Assembly: GCF_042477335.2 (NCBI RefSeq)
Contig: NC_091263.1
Coordinates: forward strand, 71,604,501-71,668,500
Reading direction: 5' to 3'
DNA length: 64,000 nucleotides
Source of the DNA: Ovis canadensis
Taxonomy: Eukaryota > Chordata > Mammalia > Artiodactyla > Bovidae
Position 1 is the stretch's first letter, and each line of letters starts with the position of its first letter. Of the stretch, positions 34,143 to 45,724 are shown one piece after another. The translations under genes were made by a program, and so were the position numbers. The notes under the pieces are model-generated. The model saw nothing but the letters and a program-made list of their open reading frames with translations. It had not been told where the DNA came from and made no database searches.

Positions 34143-35665
34143 AGTCAGTTCAGTTCAGTCACTCAGTTGTGTCGGACTCTTTGTGAGCCTGTGGACTGTA
34201 GCACGCCAGGCTTCCCTGTTCATCACCAACTCCCAGAGTTTACTCAAACTCATGTTCTTTGAGTCAGTGATGCCATCCAACCATCTCATCCTCTGTTGTC
34301 CCCTTCTCCTCCTGCTTTCAATCTTTCCCAGCATCAAGGTCTTTTCCAATGGGTCAGTCCTTCTCATCAGGTGGCCAAAGTATTGGAGTTTCAGCTTCAG
34401 CAACAGTCCTTCCAATGAATAGTCAGGACTGATTTCCTTTAGGATGGACCAGTTGGATCTCCTTGCTGTCCAAGGGACTCTCAAGAGTCTTCTTCAACAC
34501 CACAGTTCAAAAGCATCAATTCTTTAGCACTCAGCTTTCTTTATGGTCCAACTCTCACATCCATACATGACTACCGGAAAAACCATAGCTTTGACTAAAT
34601 GGACCTTTGTTGACAAAGTGATGTCTCTGCTTTTTAATACATTGTCTAGGTTGGTCATGACTTTCTTTCCAAGGAGCAAGTGTCTTTTAATTTCATGGCT
34701 GCCATGACCATCTGTGGTGATTTTGGAGCCCCCCCCAAATAAAGTCTGTCACTGTTTCCATTGTTTCTCCAACTGTTTGCCATGGAGTGACGGGACAGGT
34801 GCCATGATCTTAGTTTTCTGAATGTTGAGTTTTAAGCCAGCTTTTTCACTCTCCTCTTTGACTTTCATCAAGAGGCTCTCTAGTTCTTCTTTGCTTTCTG
34901 CCATAAGGGTGATGTCATCTGGATATCTGACGTTACTGATATTTCTTCTGGTAATCTTGATTCCAGCTTTTGCTTCACCCAGCTGAGCATTTTTCATGAT
35001 GTACTCTGCATATAAGTTAAATAAGCAGGGTGACAATATCCAGCTTTGACATCCTCCTTTCCCAATTTGGAACCAGTCTGTTGTTCCAAGTCCAGTTCTA
35101 ATTATTGCTTCTTGACCTACATACAGATTTCTCAGAAGCCAGGTCAGATGGTCTGGTATTCCCATCTCTTAGAATTTTCCACAGATTGTTGTGATCCACA
35201 CAGTCAAAGGCTTTGGCAGAGTCAATAAAGCAGAAGTAGATGTTTTTCTGGAACCCTCTCGCTTTTTCAACAATTCAGCTAATGTTGGCAATTTGATCTC
35301 TCGTTCCTCTGCCTTTTCTGTATCCAGCTTGAACATCTGGAAGTTCACAGTTCGCGTATTGCTAAAGCCTGGCTTGGAGAATTTTGAGCATTACTTTACT
35401 AGCATGTGAGATGAGTGCAATTGTGCGGTAGTATGAGCATTCTTTGGCATTGCCTTTCTTTGGGATTGGAATGAATACTGACCTTTCCCAGTCCTGTGGC
35501 CACTGTTGAGTTCTCCAAGTTTGCTGGCATATTGTGTCCACCCCTTTCACAGCACCATCTTATAGAATTTGAAAGAGCTCAATTGGAATTCCATCACCTC
35601 CACTAGCTTTGTTCACAGTGATGCTTCCTAAGGCCCACTTGACTTCAGACTCCAGTCCCATAATT
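34143..35665 (-). mobile_element. BovB LINE, 3' ~1.5 kb with decayed reverse transcriptase
   Basis: The antisense 3' tail starts CAGTTCAGTTCAGTCACTCA. The largest surviving minus frame, 34749-35165, covers part of the RT domain: catalytic YADD is read YPDD (Ala to Pro) and GVRQGC is read GGCQSW, so even that piece is dead. 5'-truncated; the fragment stops at about 35665, next to a Bov-A2. Confidence 0.9.
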
Positions 35666-35687
35666 ACAAGTTCTTAACTCATCTTCT

Positions 35688-35958
35688 GGAGAAGGCAATG
35701 GCACCCCACTCCAGTACTCTTGCCTGGGAAATCCATGGACGGAGGAGCCTGGTAGGCTGCAGTCCATGGGGTTGCTAAGAGTCGGACACAGCTGAGCAAC
35801 TTCACTTTCAGTTTTCACTTTCATGCATTGGAGAAGGAAATGGCAACCCACTCCAGTGTTCTTGCCTGGAGAATCCCAGGGACGGGGGAGTCTGGTGGGC
35901 TACCATCTATGGGGTCACACAGAGTCGGAAACAACTGAAGCGACTTAGCAGCAGCAGC
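35688..35958 (+). mobile_element. Bov-A2 SINE with perfect 12-bp target-site duplication
   Basis: Two BovA-type units in tandem (GGAGAAGGCAATGGCACCCC; GGAGAAGGAAATGGCAACCC) ending GCGACTTAGCAGCAGCAGC. AACTCATCTTCT flanks at 35676-35687 and 35959-35970 are identical. Confidence 0.93.
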
Positions 35959-35970
35959 AACTCATCTTCT

Positions 35971-36688
35971 AGGAAGGAGGTTCAGATTAATGCTAGCCTT
36001 CCTTCTGCTGAATGGAGATGTGGCTTTGAATTCAGAGCTGTTCGGCTTGGACAACAGAGACTAAATACTGCCAAGAGGACTCCTATTTGTTTTCATTCTT
36101 AAAACCCAGCAACGTTCAGCTTCTTCTCTAAGTACCGTTTTAGCAAATATTTGAGGAATAATGGTTTGTAAGAATGCCAAATTATTAGCCTGCCTGGATT
36201 AGACATTACTTGTGCTCTTGAAAATCTGGTTTTCCTTTCCCTCTTTCTGAGTGCATAGGAAGAGTACAGTTTTGCCACTATACAGGGCCACCGGGCTAGT
36301 TCTGGCCAGCAGGCTCAGTCGAGGCGACATGTGTCACTCCCGGGCTAAGCACCCACGGGCTCGTGGCAGTTCTCTCTGCTTCTGTCCTCCTGCTGTGGCG
36401 AGTACAGAGGTCTTGGGCTGAGCTGGTGGAGCCGCAGAACGGCACCAGCCTAGGTCCTAAGCATCAGCACATGAAGGACTTTGCCCTCGGGGTTGGAGAG
36501 GATTCCCAGGAAACTGATCAACCGAGAAACAAATTTTTCCTAATAGCCAAAATGTAAAACCATTGCTTTCTCTGTAAAAATGTAGACAATGAGTGGAGAT
36601 ACCCATTCAATCAGCCTGTACACAAAACAGCTAATATTGTGTCACAAAAACAAAAATAGAGCTTTATTGTCTCACTTAATCATGACAA
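35971..36688. other. Unassigned intergenic stretch
   Basis: A 64-codon frame at 36363-36557 has no motif. No repeat recognised. Confidence 0.35.
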
Positions 36689-36894
36689 TGGACTTCCCTC
36701 GTGGCTCAGATGGTAAAGAATCTGCCTGCAGTGCAGGAGATCCGGGTTTGATCCCTGGGTCGGGAAGATCCCCTGGAGAAGGAAATGGCAAGCCACTCCA
36801 GTATCCTTGCCTGGAAAATCCCATGGACAGAGGACGGCTGCAGTCCATGGTGTTACAAAGAGTCAGGCGTGACTGAGCGACTAACACTTGTGAC
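36689..36894 (+). mobile_element. Bov-tA SINE with 14-bp target-site duplication
   Basis: GACTTCCCTCGTGGCTCAGA to GACTGAGCGACTAACA between CTTAATCATGACAA (36675-36688) and CTTAATCTTGACAA (36895-36908), one mismatch. Confidence 0.9.
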
Positions 36895-36910
36895 CTTAAT
36901 CTTGACAATA

Positions 36911-37108
36911 AGGACCTCCTGGCAGTCCAGTGGTTAAGACCTTGCCTTCCAATGCAGGTTGTGCCAGTTCAGCCTCTGATAGGGAAGATAAGATCCCACA
37001 TGGCTTCGGAGCCAAAAAACCAAAACCTGAAACAGAAATAGTATTGTAACAAACTCAATAGAGACTTTAAAAATGATCCACATCAGAACAAAATCTTTGT
37101 TTCTAAAA
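36911..37108 (+). mobile_element. CHR-type SINE
   Basis: GACCTCCTGGCAGTCCAGTG, AAGATCCCACATGGC, and the ACTTTAAAAATGATCCACAT body also seen at 16.8 kb. Confidence 0.83.
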
Positions 37109-37109
37109 A

Positions 37110-37348
37110 AAGAAAATCCCCCAAAATTGGAACTGAGTGTTTCCCAAATGTACCTGGTTATAAGAATGTACGTGGTTATAATAATCAACATGGTATAATT
37201 ACAGATTCACAAACTCTCGCCCTGGACATTGAGATTCAGTGGGGCTGCAGTAACGTCTAATAATTCTGTTTTCACGAGGTGTTCCAGGGGACCCTTGTGT
37301 GCAGGTAAGTTTGAGAAACACAGTGAGTGTTACTATTATCCCTACTTT
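37110..37348. mobile_element. MER5-like DNA transposon part
   Basis: CATTGAGATTCAGTGGGGCT, GGTAAGTTTGAGAAACAC; diverged hAT-Charlie-type non-autonomous element. Confidence 0.4.
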
Positions 37349-37357
37349 ACTGATAGG

Positions 37358-37582
37358 AGGGGTCTTCCCTGATGGGTCAGCAGGTAAAAAATCTGACTGC
37401 GGTGGAGGAGAAAAAGCAGGGGACTTGGGTTCGATTGCTGGGTCAGGAAGTCCCCACAGAGGAGGAAATGGCAACCCACTCCAGTATTCCACCCTGGGAA
37501 ATTCCATGGACAGAGGAGCCTGGTAGGCTAAGTCTATAGGGTCCCCAAAGTCGAACTCGACTAAGCGACTGAGCATGCACGC
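37358..37582 (+). mobile_element. Bov-tA SINE with short target-site duplication
   Basis: GGTCTTCCCTGATGGGTCAG to CGACTGAGCATGCACGC between ACTGATAGG (37349-37357) and ACTGATAAGG (37583-37592). Confidence 0.85.
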
Positions 37583-37592
37583 ACTGATAAGG

Positions 37593-37945
37593 AAAGCTAG
37601 TCTTGGACTAGTGCCTCTCCTGTGCATGTTAACGGGCAGGAGAATCACCTGGGGATTCTGATTCAGTAGGTCTGGGGTGGGGCCCAAAGCCCAGGAGTGC
37701 TGGCAAGCTTCCGAGTGATGTCCACCCTGAAGTCAGGGGACCACACTGAGAGCAAGGTTGAGCCTGGAGAGTGAGTTCTCAGGTCCACAGGCAGCTGCTC
37801 TTTGGTATCGACTAAAAATTGCTGATCACAGGGTCCTGCCCCTACAGATTCTGAATGTGATTAGTAGGGGTGTGGCTTGGGCATTAGGATTTTTAAAACC
37901 TCCCCCAGATGATTCTACTCTATTGCAAAGTTTGAGAACCACCAG
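37593..37945 (+). mobile_element. MER5-like DNA transposon relics
   Basis: GATTCTGATTCAGTAGGTCT, GGGGTGGGGCCCAAAGCCC, then a second unit ending GCAAAGTTTGAGAACCACC. Confidence 0.6.
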
Positions 37946-38021
37946 CTTCAGAAATAGTCATATAGTTTGAATTCACAGAGCTAATAAATGGCAAAGCCAA
38001 GTGTCTTTCTTTTCTTTTTTT

Positions 38022-38087
38022 TTTTAATTGATGCATAGTTGATTCACAATGTTGTGTGAATTCTTGCTGTACAGCAAAGTGATTCAG

Positions 38088-38140
<53 letters not shown>

Positions 38141-38460
38141 TATTCTTTTCCATTCTGGTTTATCACAGGATATTCAGTATAGTTCCCTGTGCTGTTCACT
38201 ATCGATCCTACATATACTCATTTTCATCTGCTAATCCCCAATTCCCAGTCCTTCCCTTCCCTACCTCTGCCCCCCTTGGAAAGCACAGCTCCGTTCTCTG
38301 CGTCTGTGAGTCTGACTCTGTTTCACGGATAAGATCATTTGTGTCATACTTTAGATCCCGTGCAAAAGTGCCATTGTGCAGTGCTTGTCTCTCTTCCTGA
38401 CTTATTCCGCTTGGGATGGCCATCTCTGGGTCCATCCGTGTTTCTGCAAATGCAAGCCAG
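38022..38460 (-). mobile_element. Ruminant L1 3' untranslated region
   Basis: AATTGATGCATAGTTGATTC, GTACAGCAAAGTGATTCAG, GTTCCCTGTGCTGTTCACTA, GGATGGCCATCTCTGGGTCC are the antisense L1 3' region; a CA microsatellite has grown within it. Confidence 0.8.
38092..38131 (+). repeat. (CA)20 microsatellite
   Basis: Uninterrupted AC dinucleotides for 40 bases inside the L1 fragment; a likely polymorphic marker. Confidence 0.95.
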
Positions 38461-39062
38461 GTGTCTTGTGAGACAAGTGCACTGTATGGTAACTGATGTT
38501 ACTCATATTGTCATTATTGGGGGAACCCCAGAAATAAGGCCTAAAAGGTTACCCTAAGGTTGGAGTCAGAATACAGAGTCGGCCAGCACCAAGTGGGCCA
38601 GGCCAGAGGCTCGAGCAGCGGACAGTCTGGCAGCCTGCGCCCTGCCCTGTTCTCCCAGCTGCGGGCACACAGAAGCAGACAAACGTGGGTGTGGGCCACC
38701 CCCTCTCCAGCTGGCAACCCTCCAAACGGCATCAGCGGCAGCTGAGGCCTGAGCTCCCCTCACACCCACGCTGACAACTTCCTGAGGATGGAGACAAAAG
38801 CCAGGCTGCCCTGCCCCTGAGATGAGAGGCACGACTGGTCGGCCTGAGAAAATGACCTCAGCCCCTAACTCAATTTCTTACCAATTATCCAGGCAAAAGG
38901 TCTCCAAGGTACAGACATCCGCGGCCTGTTTAACTAGAACGCCAGACCACCGGAGACAGACAAACATTCCAACCACAAAATTTGTTTGGAACACTCCAAC
39001 AGAGAAGGGATGTCAAAAGAGACAGACTGTAATTTCAGAAGCCACGACTGGTACCACTTGAC
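38461..39062. other. Unassigned, moderately GC-rich stretch
   Basis: Single-copy-looking DNA. A minus frame at 38566-38832 and others lack motifs. Confidence 0.35.
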
Positions 39063-39300
39063 ATGAATAATAACAAATACAGGCTATCATTTATCGAGGG
39101 CCTGCCGGGTGCTAGACTCCAGGCTAGGTACTCTCCATGCATTATCTCATTTAATCCTCAGCAGCACCCTATGAAATAGGTACTCTGGGACCCTCTGAAT
39201 AGGCGAGGAGATTCACGTTCACAAGCCCCAAGGTCCCACAGCTAGTAAGTGACAGAGCTGTGGCTCGAAGGTTTAAACCCCACCCTTGCTCTGATGAGCA
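39063..39300 (-). mobile_element. MIR SINE (old, near full length)
   Basis: CATTATCTCATTTAATCCTC, CCCACAGCTAGTAAGTGACA. Confidence 0.85.
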
Positions 39301-40404
39301 CTTTATATTTTCCTTCTCACTCTGTGAAGCCGGGCCTCATATATCACTGCCTACTTTGGCCTTTAAACAAAGAAAGAAATATTCTTTCTCCAACTCTGCA
39401 GCGTAATAATTATCCATTCCCGCTAAGCCTAGGAGACTCAAAGCCCAGCTGCTCCTTGGACCTTCATCCATCTCTCTTGAGTGCCTGCTATCCGACCAGG
39501 AATGAGACTGGCTTTGCCATCCATCCTTCAGGGCCCCAAAGGGAGAAATGGATGAAAATACTCGGCTTTGAAGGGCGCCAGTAACAGAGAGAGTGAGGTT
39601 GCGCAGAGCCCCTGCCTTCAGTTTTTCATCAGAGCTTTCTGCTGTTTTAATTTGCCCCGGGGATCTGGAAAGCCAAGTCCTCTGTTCTAAAGGTTTCATG
39701 CAGAAACAACGGCGGGTGTGGTCATTTAATTTCCTATCATAAAAAATATATATATATATCAGGTGACATTTTGAACCAGCTGGCAGGTTTTTGTTCTAAA
39801 GAGCAGGACCATTACCAGATCTTATTTTGTGTTCTTCCCTGCAGGGCACACCATGGTTCTCTGCCCTCCACCAAGGTGACTCCCAGGATACAGGACTGTC
39901 TACCTCCCCTTCTGATTGCTGAAGCCTGAAAACCCTTTCACAGGAGAACAAAAGCTTTTCTTCTATAATGAGCGATGAGGCTTACAGGCAGATATCCAGG
40001 AGAAAGGCAAGGTGAGGGCTTGCCAGCCTATCTACCAGCAAAGACCCAGGATTATCAGGAACCCCGAGTCTGCCCTTTGGCAGCTGACAACCAGGAATGT
40101 CTTGGGACGACAAGTGTAAGTGAAGAGCTGGGAGCCGTCTTCAATCACAGGCTTTCAGCTGACGGACAAATTAATGAGCGAAGAAATTGAATTTTTTTTT
40201 TTAACTTGCACACTAATGAGGAAACCTATTCCTTCAAAGTTCAGAACTAGCTAACAAGCTAGGGAATGACTGGACTCCACCATGGATTTCCAGCTCTTTT
40301 GCTGGCTCAGATTCATCTTGATTTGGAAACACTTTAGCTAGCAAGTAGGCAAGCAAATTCTGAGGGACCATCTTGATTTTTTTTTTTAATCATTTTGTCT
40401 ACAA
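39301..40404. other. Repeat-poor unassigned stretch (~1.1 kb)
   Basis: Apart from (TA)n at 39747-39759 and two T-runs (40191, 40379) no repeat is seen. A splice-acceptor-like TTCTTCCCTGCAG ends at 39844 but leads to no usable frame. Confidence 0.4.
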
Positions 40405-40616
40405 AGTGAAAGTGTTAGTCGCTCAGTCCTGTCTGACTCTTTGTGACCCCATGGACTGTAGCCCACCAGGCTCCTCTGTTCATGGAATTCTCTAAGCAAG
40501 AATACCAGGGTGGGTAGCCATTCCCTTCTTCAGGGAAACTTTCCAACCCAGGGTTCGTACCCAGGTCTCCTGCATTGCAGGCAGATTCTTTATCATCTGA
40601 GCCAGCAGGGAAGACC
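40405..40616 (-). mobile_element. Bov-tA SINE
   Basis: GTGTTAGTCGCTCAGTCCTG to TGAGCCAGCAGGGAAGACC. Confidence 0.87.
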
Positions 40617-40704
40617 AAACACTAATCCTTTACCAGCTCTTTCCCTAACTATCACCAATCTTGAGTTCCACTCTCGTTATTATTGAACTAATAGTAACCA
40701 ATCT

Positions 40705-40842
40705 TTTTGAAAAAATATTTATGTTGCTGCACTAGGTATTAATTGCAGCATGTAGGATCTAGTTCCTTGAGCAGGGATCGAACTTGGGTCCCCCTGCATT
40801 GGGAGCATGGAGTCTTAGCCATTGGACCATGAGGGAAGTCCC
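40705..40842 (-). mobile_element. CHR-type SINE
   Basis: GTAGGATCTAGTTCCTTGAG to GGACCATGAGGGAAGTCC. Confidence 0.82.
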
Positions 40843-40861
40843 AGTAATAGCCAGTCTTACT

Positions 40862-41109
40862 GGAGAAGGCAATGGCACCCCACTCCAGTACTCTTGCCTG
40901 GCAAATCCCATGGATGGAGGAGCCTGGTGGGCTAAGAGTTGGACAAAACTGAGCGACTTCACTTTCACTTTTCACTTTCATGCATTGGAGAAGGAAATGG
41001 CAACCCACTCCAGTGTTCTTGCCTGGAGAATCCCAGGGACAGGGGAGCCTGGTGGGCTGCCGTCTATGGGGTTGCACAGAGTCGGACACAACTGAAGCGA
41101 CTTAGCAGC
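40862..41109 (+). mobile_element. Bov-A2 SINE with perfect 13-bp target-site duplication
   Basis: GGAGAAGGCAATGGCACCCC to GAAGCGACTTAGCAGC, between AGCCAGTCTTACT at 40849-40861 and 41110-41122. The first unit lacks ~25 bases after GGTGGGCT. Confidence 0.93.
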
Positions 41110-41284
41110 AGCCAGTCTTACTATTTGCCAGAGATAGTTAAGGGTTTTATAGATATTGACTCATTTGCCTTATCCTAATTTACGTGTGAGGAAACCGAGA
41201 CACTGACCCGAGGTAACTTCTCCAAGGACACAGACAATAAGAGGCTGACCAGTCTGATTCCAGAGGCCACACTCTTTAATATTT

Positions 41285-41545
41285 TAACTGGTGAACATTG
41301 TATAGAAGAATAACAGACATGGATCAAGAAACAGTACGATCAGACCCCGGAAGTGCCTTCCTGCTCAGCCCCACCCGCTTCCTGCCACCTAGAGTAACTA
41401 CCATCCTGCTTTAATACCATGAATCACTTTGCCCGCTTCCCAAGTTTGCATAAATCTAAGTATACAATATGTAACCTTTTGTGTTTAACTTCTTTCATTC
41501 TTCATAACTGTAAGTTTCACTCAGGTACTTGCCTCTCTCTCCTAT
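41285..41545 (+). mobile_element. L1M LINE 3' untranslated fragment
   Basis: CTAGAGTAACTACCATCCTG, CCTTTTGTGTTTAACTTCTT. Confidence 0.5.
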
Positions 41546-41610
41546 TCTGTCAGCCTGTCTGTCCTTGAGTCCTAATTACCATCATCTTTTGTTGCTTTTT
41601 TACAACATCT

Positions 41611-41832
41611 GATGCTTCCCAGGCGGCACAAGTGGTAAAGAACCCGCCTGCCAGGGCTAGAGACCTAAGAGACGTGGGTTCGACCCCTGGGTCGGGAAGA
41701 TCCCCTGGAGGAGGGCATGGAGAAACACTGCAGTGTTCTTGCCTGGAGAAGCCCATGGATAGAGGAGCCTGGCGGGCCACAGTCCATGGGGCCACGAAGA
41801 ATCAGACACGACTGAAGGGACTTAGCACGCGT
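41611..41832 (+). mobile_element. Bov-tA SINE
   Basis: GATGCTTCCCAGGCGGCACA to GACTGAAGGGACTTAGCACG. Confidence 0.87.
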
Positions 41833-41879
41833 GTGCCCCTGATGGTAACAAAAAGCTGTAATGATGAAGACAGCTTTAT

Positions 41880-42445
41880 TCTTCTTCAAAATTGCTTTGG
41901 CTATTTTTAGCTCTTTGCCAAGCTTGTCAATAACTACCAAAATACTTGTTAGGCTTTCTTTTTGTCCTCCCTGGGCTTCATTAAAATTACAAACAAATGT
42001 GGTAAGAATTGTCATCTTCACAATAGGGAGTCTTTCCTATGAAACACCCTTTCTTTTTTTAAGATTTTTTTCCCCTCAGTAATGTTTTGTAGGGTTTAAG
42101 GCATTATACATCTTTCATTCAATTTATTTCTAGGTATTTGACATCTTTTATGCTATTATAAAGAGATTCTTTAAATTTCTTTTTTCATTTGTTTGTTGCT
42201 AGTGTTTAGACATAAAATTATTTTTGTACATTGACCGTGACTCCAGAGACCTTGCTAAATTCTCTTATTTATTTAATCATTTGTGTAGATTCTTCAGAAT
42301 TTTTCACATACACAATGACAGTATCTGTAAATGATCACATATTTGTTGCTTCCTTTCCAATAACCGTGCCTCTTAATCTTTCTTGCTTCAGAGTGCATTA
42401 CCCAAGTACCATGATATAACCCAAATTACTATACAGAACAACAGA
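41880..42445 (-). mobile_element. L1 LINE ORF2 reverse-transcriptase region (old)
   Basis: Antisense of the L1 RT-coding part: GCTTTGGCTATTTTTAGCTC, AATTGTCATCTTCACAATA, GTAATGTTTTGTAGGGTTTA, TTGCTTCCTTTCCAATAACC. Full of stops and indels. Confidence 0.8.
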
Positions 42446-43300
42446 GCTCTCTGTAGAACCTGCTTTCCTCTTAAGTCCAACATCCTTTGGACTCCGAAGC
42501 AGATCTTCTTTTCTTGTGTTCACTTATCAAGTTTGGAATGTTTTGTGCCCCCAAAGAACAGAAAACCTGAATTTTGTGGCATAAACAAATAGAAGAGTGT
42601 TTGTTTTCTTTTATTTTGCCTGAACTACCTAATGAAGATACTAAATAAATGGCTGCTGCAGATCCAGCCATCAGTCACATTTCAGGCAGGAAGAAAAAGA
42701 AAGAGAAGTCACCTCTCCCCTCCCCCCGTGCTTATATTCTGTGTATCTTCTCAGAAGTATCTACAGTAGTTTCCTGTTAGGGCACATTGACCAGACTAGG
42801 GCTCCCTTCCTTAACTTCAAGGGAGCCTGGGAAAGTAGGGTATGGACTTATTAGCAATCCATCATTTGGGCCAAGTTCATTGCCTCTTTGAACAAGATGG
42901 TAGTTCATTTGGCAAAGAGGAAACGGTACTGGATAGTCAGTTAGCTGCGTTCACTGCGACTCAAATAGACTCACCTCCACCATAACAGGCTTCCACCTGG
43001 CCTCTCTCCCTGCGTCTCTTCTTCACAACACCATCTCCTGCCACGACTGAAATCTCCAGGCGGTCAGAGCTGCCCTGTGTGTAGCAGCCAAGTGGAGTGA
43101 ACGCTTCTTTCCTCCCTTCCTGCCACTCTCTGTTAGAAATTGTCTCACAGTGTGCTGATCACACTCAAAACATTATAGAATTGTTAGTAAAACAGGTCAC
43201 TTACAATCCTCTTGTGCAAGGACTTCGAGAGGAGTGTCTGGGGTCCAGCTAGAGTCATGGCCCCATCTGAAGACAAGAATTTGCTGACCAGCTAAGCATG
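42446..43300. other. Unassigned intergenic stretch
   Basis: No gene or repeat recognised. Confidence 0.4.
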
Positions 43301-43430
43301 TTATTGGAGTAGGAAATGGCTACCCACTCCAGTACTCTGCCTGGAGAATCCCATGGACAGAGGAGCCTGGTGGGCTACAGTCCATGGGGTCGCAAAGAGT
43401 CGGACACTCAGTCAGACTGAGCGCACACAG
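43301..43430 (+). mobile_element. Bov-tA SINE 3' part
   Basis: GGAGTAGGAAATGGCTACCC to GTCGCAAAGAGTCGGACACT. Confidence 0.83.
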
Positions 43431-43689
43431 GCAGGCTTGTGATGCCAGGCGCCCTCTCCCCTAAGGATGACTTCTCTCCCAGGAGGCACTGGTATTCCAG
43501 GAAGTCAGGATTCTGATCTGAACCTCTACTACGGCTTGAGCTAGAACCTGAGCTACTCTCAAAAGTCAGCTGAAAGCTAGGAAACCATTTCAACTTTGGA
43601 GCACTTTTGAACTTGGATGACAAAGCAGTTCTGAGGGTTGTTTTTTTTTTTTTTTAGCAAGCTGGCAAGTCCAGAAACCTGGGTCTGGA

Positions 43690-43810
43690 CCCAGTCCTGG
43701 CATGTTAACCTCAGGCAATTCCACGCCCCTCTCTGGGCCTCAGGGACCCCCTCTGAAAATACAGGTGAGCTGGACCAGATGGCCTCTCACATTTGGCCCC
43801 TGTCAGCTCC
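43690..43810 (+). mobile_element. MIR SINE fragment
   Basis: AACCTCAGGCAATTCCACGC, CTGGGCCTCAGGGACCCCCT; preceded by a T16 run at 43641-43656. Confidence 0.55.
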
Positions 43811-43924
43811 TCAGAGCCCACCCTGTGCAGGGGGCTACACCCCGCCGAGCCCTCGGTGTCTGTCCCTTGGGGTTTGTCAGCTTAGATTCCAAGGACCCTG
43901 AGGGGATCCCAGTGCCATCCCACG

Positions 43925-44050
43925 CCAAAGATGGGGAAACTGCGTATCTGGAAGGTGAGGCAACCTGCCCACGATGGCACAGTTAGTAAGCAGAGACGGG
44001 GGTTTGAACCCAGGTCTGTCTGATTCCCTCCCAGGCTCTGGACCATGACA
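43925..44050 (-). mobile_element. MIR SINE fragment
   Basis: GATGGGGAAACTGCG, GATGGCACAGTTAGTAAGCA, GGGTTTGAACCCAGGTCTGT. Confidence 0.7.
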
Positions 44051-45724
44051 ACACGTGGCCTCTACCACTTCTGGTCCCACACTCCCTGAGGATGGAGGCT
44101 CTAGGACCACTGTGCAAAGCCTTGGCTGCAAGGCAAGATGCTCTTACTTCTGGGGGAGTGGAAAGAGCTCCCAGGTGAGGGGCCGGGTCATCATCTGCCC
44201 ATTCACCCTTCCCACGATCACAATTTTCTGCTAGGCATTTGGCTTTTCTTTGCTTTCCCCTCCCATAAGCTTCTTGTTTCATGATTTCCATATAAGTGAT
44301 TTCCTGGGAATTGTCATTCCCTATAGTGCTCAGCTGCTACACAAATCAGATTGCCCAAATCTACAGTTAGGTTGAACACAGGAGGAAATGTACCCTTAGG
44401 ACTGAGCCAGCTGGCAGTGCTCTGCACGTGCATCGGGTCATTTGCTTGGGGCACATCCCTGGGCCAGCCACTCAGGAGGCCTGTGAACACCCTCCGCAGA
44501 GTCTCCATGGGAACCTGGAGTATCCATGTCAACCATCCCCCCTTGGAAACTTTTTGTGAGAACACATGTCGTATTTGAGGAGCTGCCTCAGTTTTCCCAA
44601 AAGCAAATCAACCTTTGGGAGGACAAAAGGCCAAAAAAAAAAAAAAAAAGCAAACGGGAGTATCTGGTTTCTGGACCATTCTCTGAGGCAAAAGGCAGTC
44701 AGGACCTCAAGCTTCTGAACTCTCCACCAGCCCCTTACGGCTACAGGTTCCTGAGGGAGAGTTGCAGAAATGTCAGCAGTAACTGATCCTCGTGACTTTG
44801 CTGTCTCCTGCTCTAATAAGCTTGCTGGTCAGTTTAGGAGCAGAAACAACTCCTTTTGCCTGGAGCTCACAGTAAGTGCTTCTCAAAGTCTCTTTGGTGA
44901 AGGACTACTTCCTTTCTTCCCTCTCTGCATCTATCACGGACAGATAATTTTATAAAATATGATAAAAGTGAATCACTAGGAAAAAAATAAGAAAAAACAT
45001 GCAAATAAGAGCCTGAATGTTTTATTATTGGATTCAACAAACTCAATAGATTCAATGAGATTCAATAAAATTACTCTGTCCAATTACTATACATCTTTCT
45101 TGAACACTTAACTCTCAATTTCTGTTCTTCCCTTGTCAGCAGACCAATTTCAAACAGCCTACAGATCAGCCCTGGTCCCCGAACCGTGGCTGAAGAGCAG
45201 CTGGCAGACCACCGAGGGGCAAATACCTGCCCTCAGCTTCCTGCCCACAGCCAAGCCAGTCACTGGTAACTGATCACAACACTCGTTCTGGAAGGCAATC
45301 CCAGACTCCTTCTCAGCACTGCAGCTACTCCCCAAATCAGGCTGGGTGTGCAAGAGGAAAACTATGTGCTCTCCCTGGCTCTCTTCTTCTAGCCCCGCAC
45401 TCTGATCCTGGATCTGCTGACTCCGGGAAGAGCTGCTGACTCCCGGCAGAGCCGCTGTCCTGACTCTCCCAGCCCACCTGCTCTTTTCTGCTCTCTCCAA
45501 CATGGACAGGTCTTCCATTCCAAGGGGCCAGAGCCTGCCTGCAGGGCGGAAGCCCAGCATTGGATTCACTAGAAAGAAGAGAGAAGTGCAATCCTGAAAT
45601 TTCAAGGAAAGAAAAAATCTAAGAGGTTTTCTCGCACAACCAGTTCTTTCAATGATCTCTTTACACCCCGCTGGCAGTATGTACGAATCACATGCTTTGA
45701 ATCTGGAGACACCATCTGTGGAGC
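44051..45724. other. Repeat-poor unassigned stretch (~1.7 kb)
   Basis: An A-run at about 44633-44649 is the only simple repeat. A 192-codon minus frame (45159-45737) is open but overlaps an antisense MIR at its start and shows no domain. Confidence 0.4.

Larger units (their letters stand above)
40670..41280 (-). mobile_element. MIR SINE split by CHR and Bov-A2
   Basis: AACTAATAGTAACCAATC, then after removal of the CHR and Bov-A2 copies GTAATAGCCAGTCTTACTAT and GAGGAAACCGAGACACTGAC read as one antisense MIR. Confidence 0.6.

Noticed and set aside
36363-36557. 64-codon frame with a signal-peptide-like start
   Set aside because: The start looks hydrophobic, but the frame is too short, has no downstream exon and no family match.
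39841-39881. Acceptor-like TTCTTCCCTGCAG followed by ATG
   Set aside because: The ATG frame stops after eight codons and no matching coding exon is seen.
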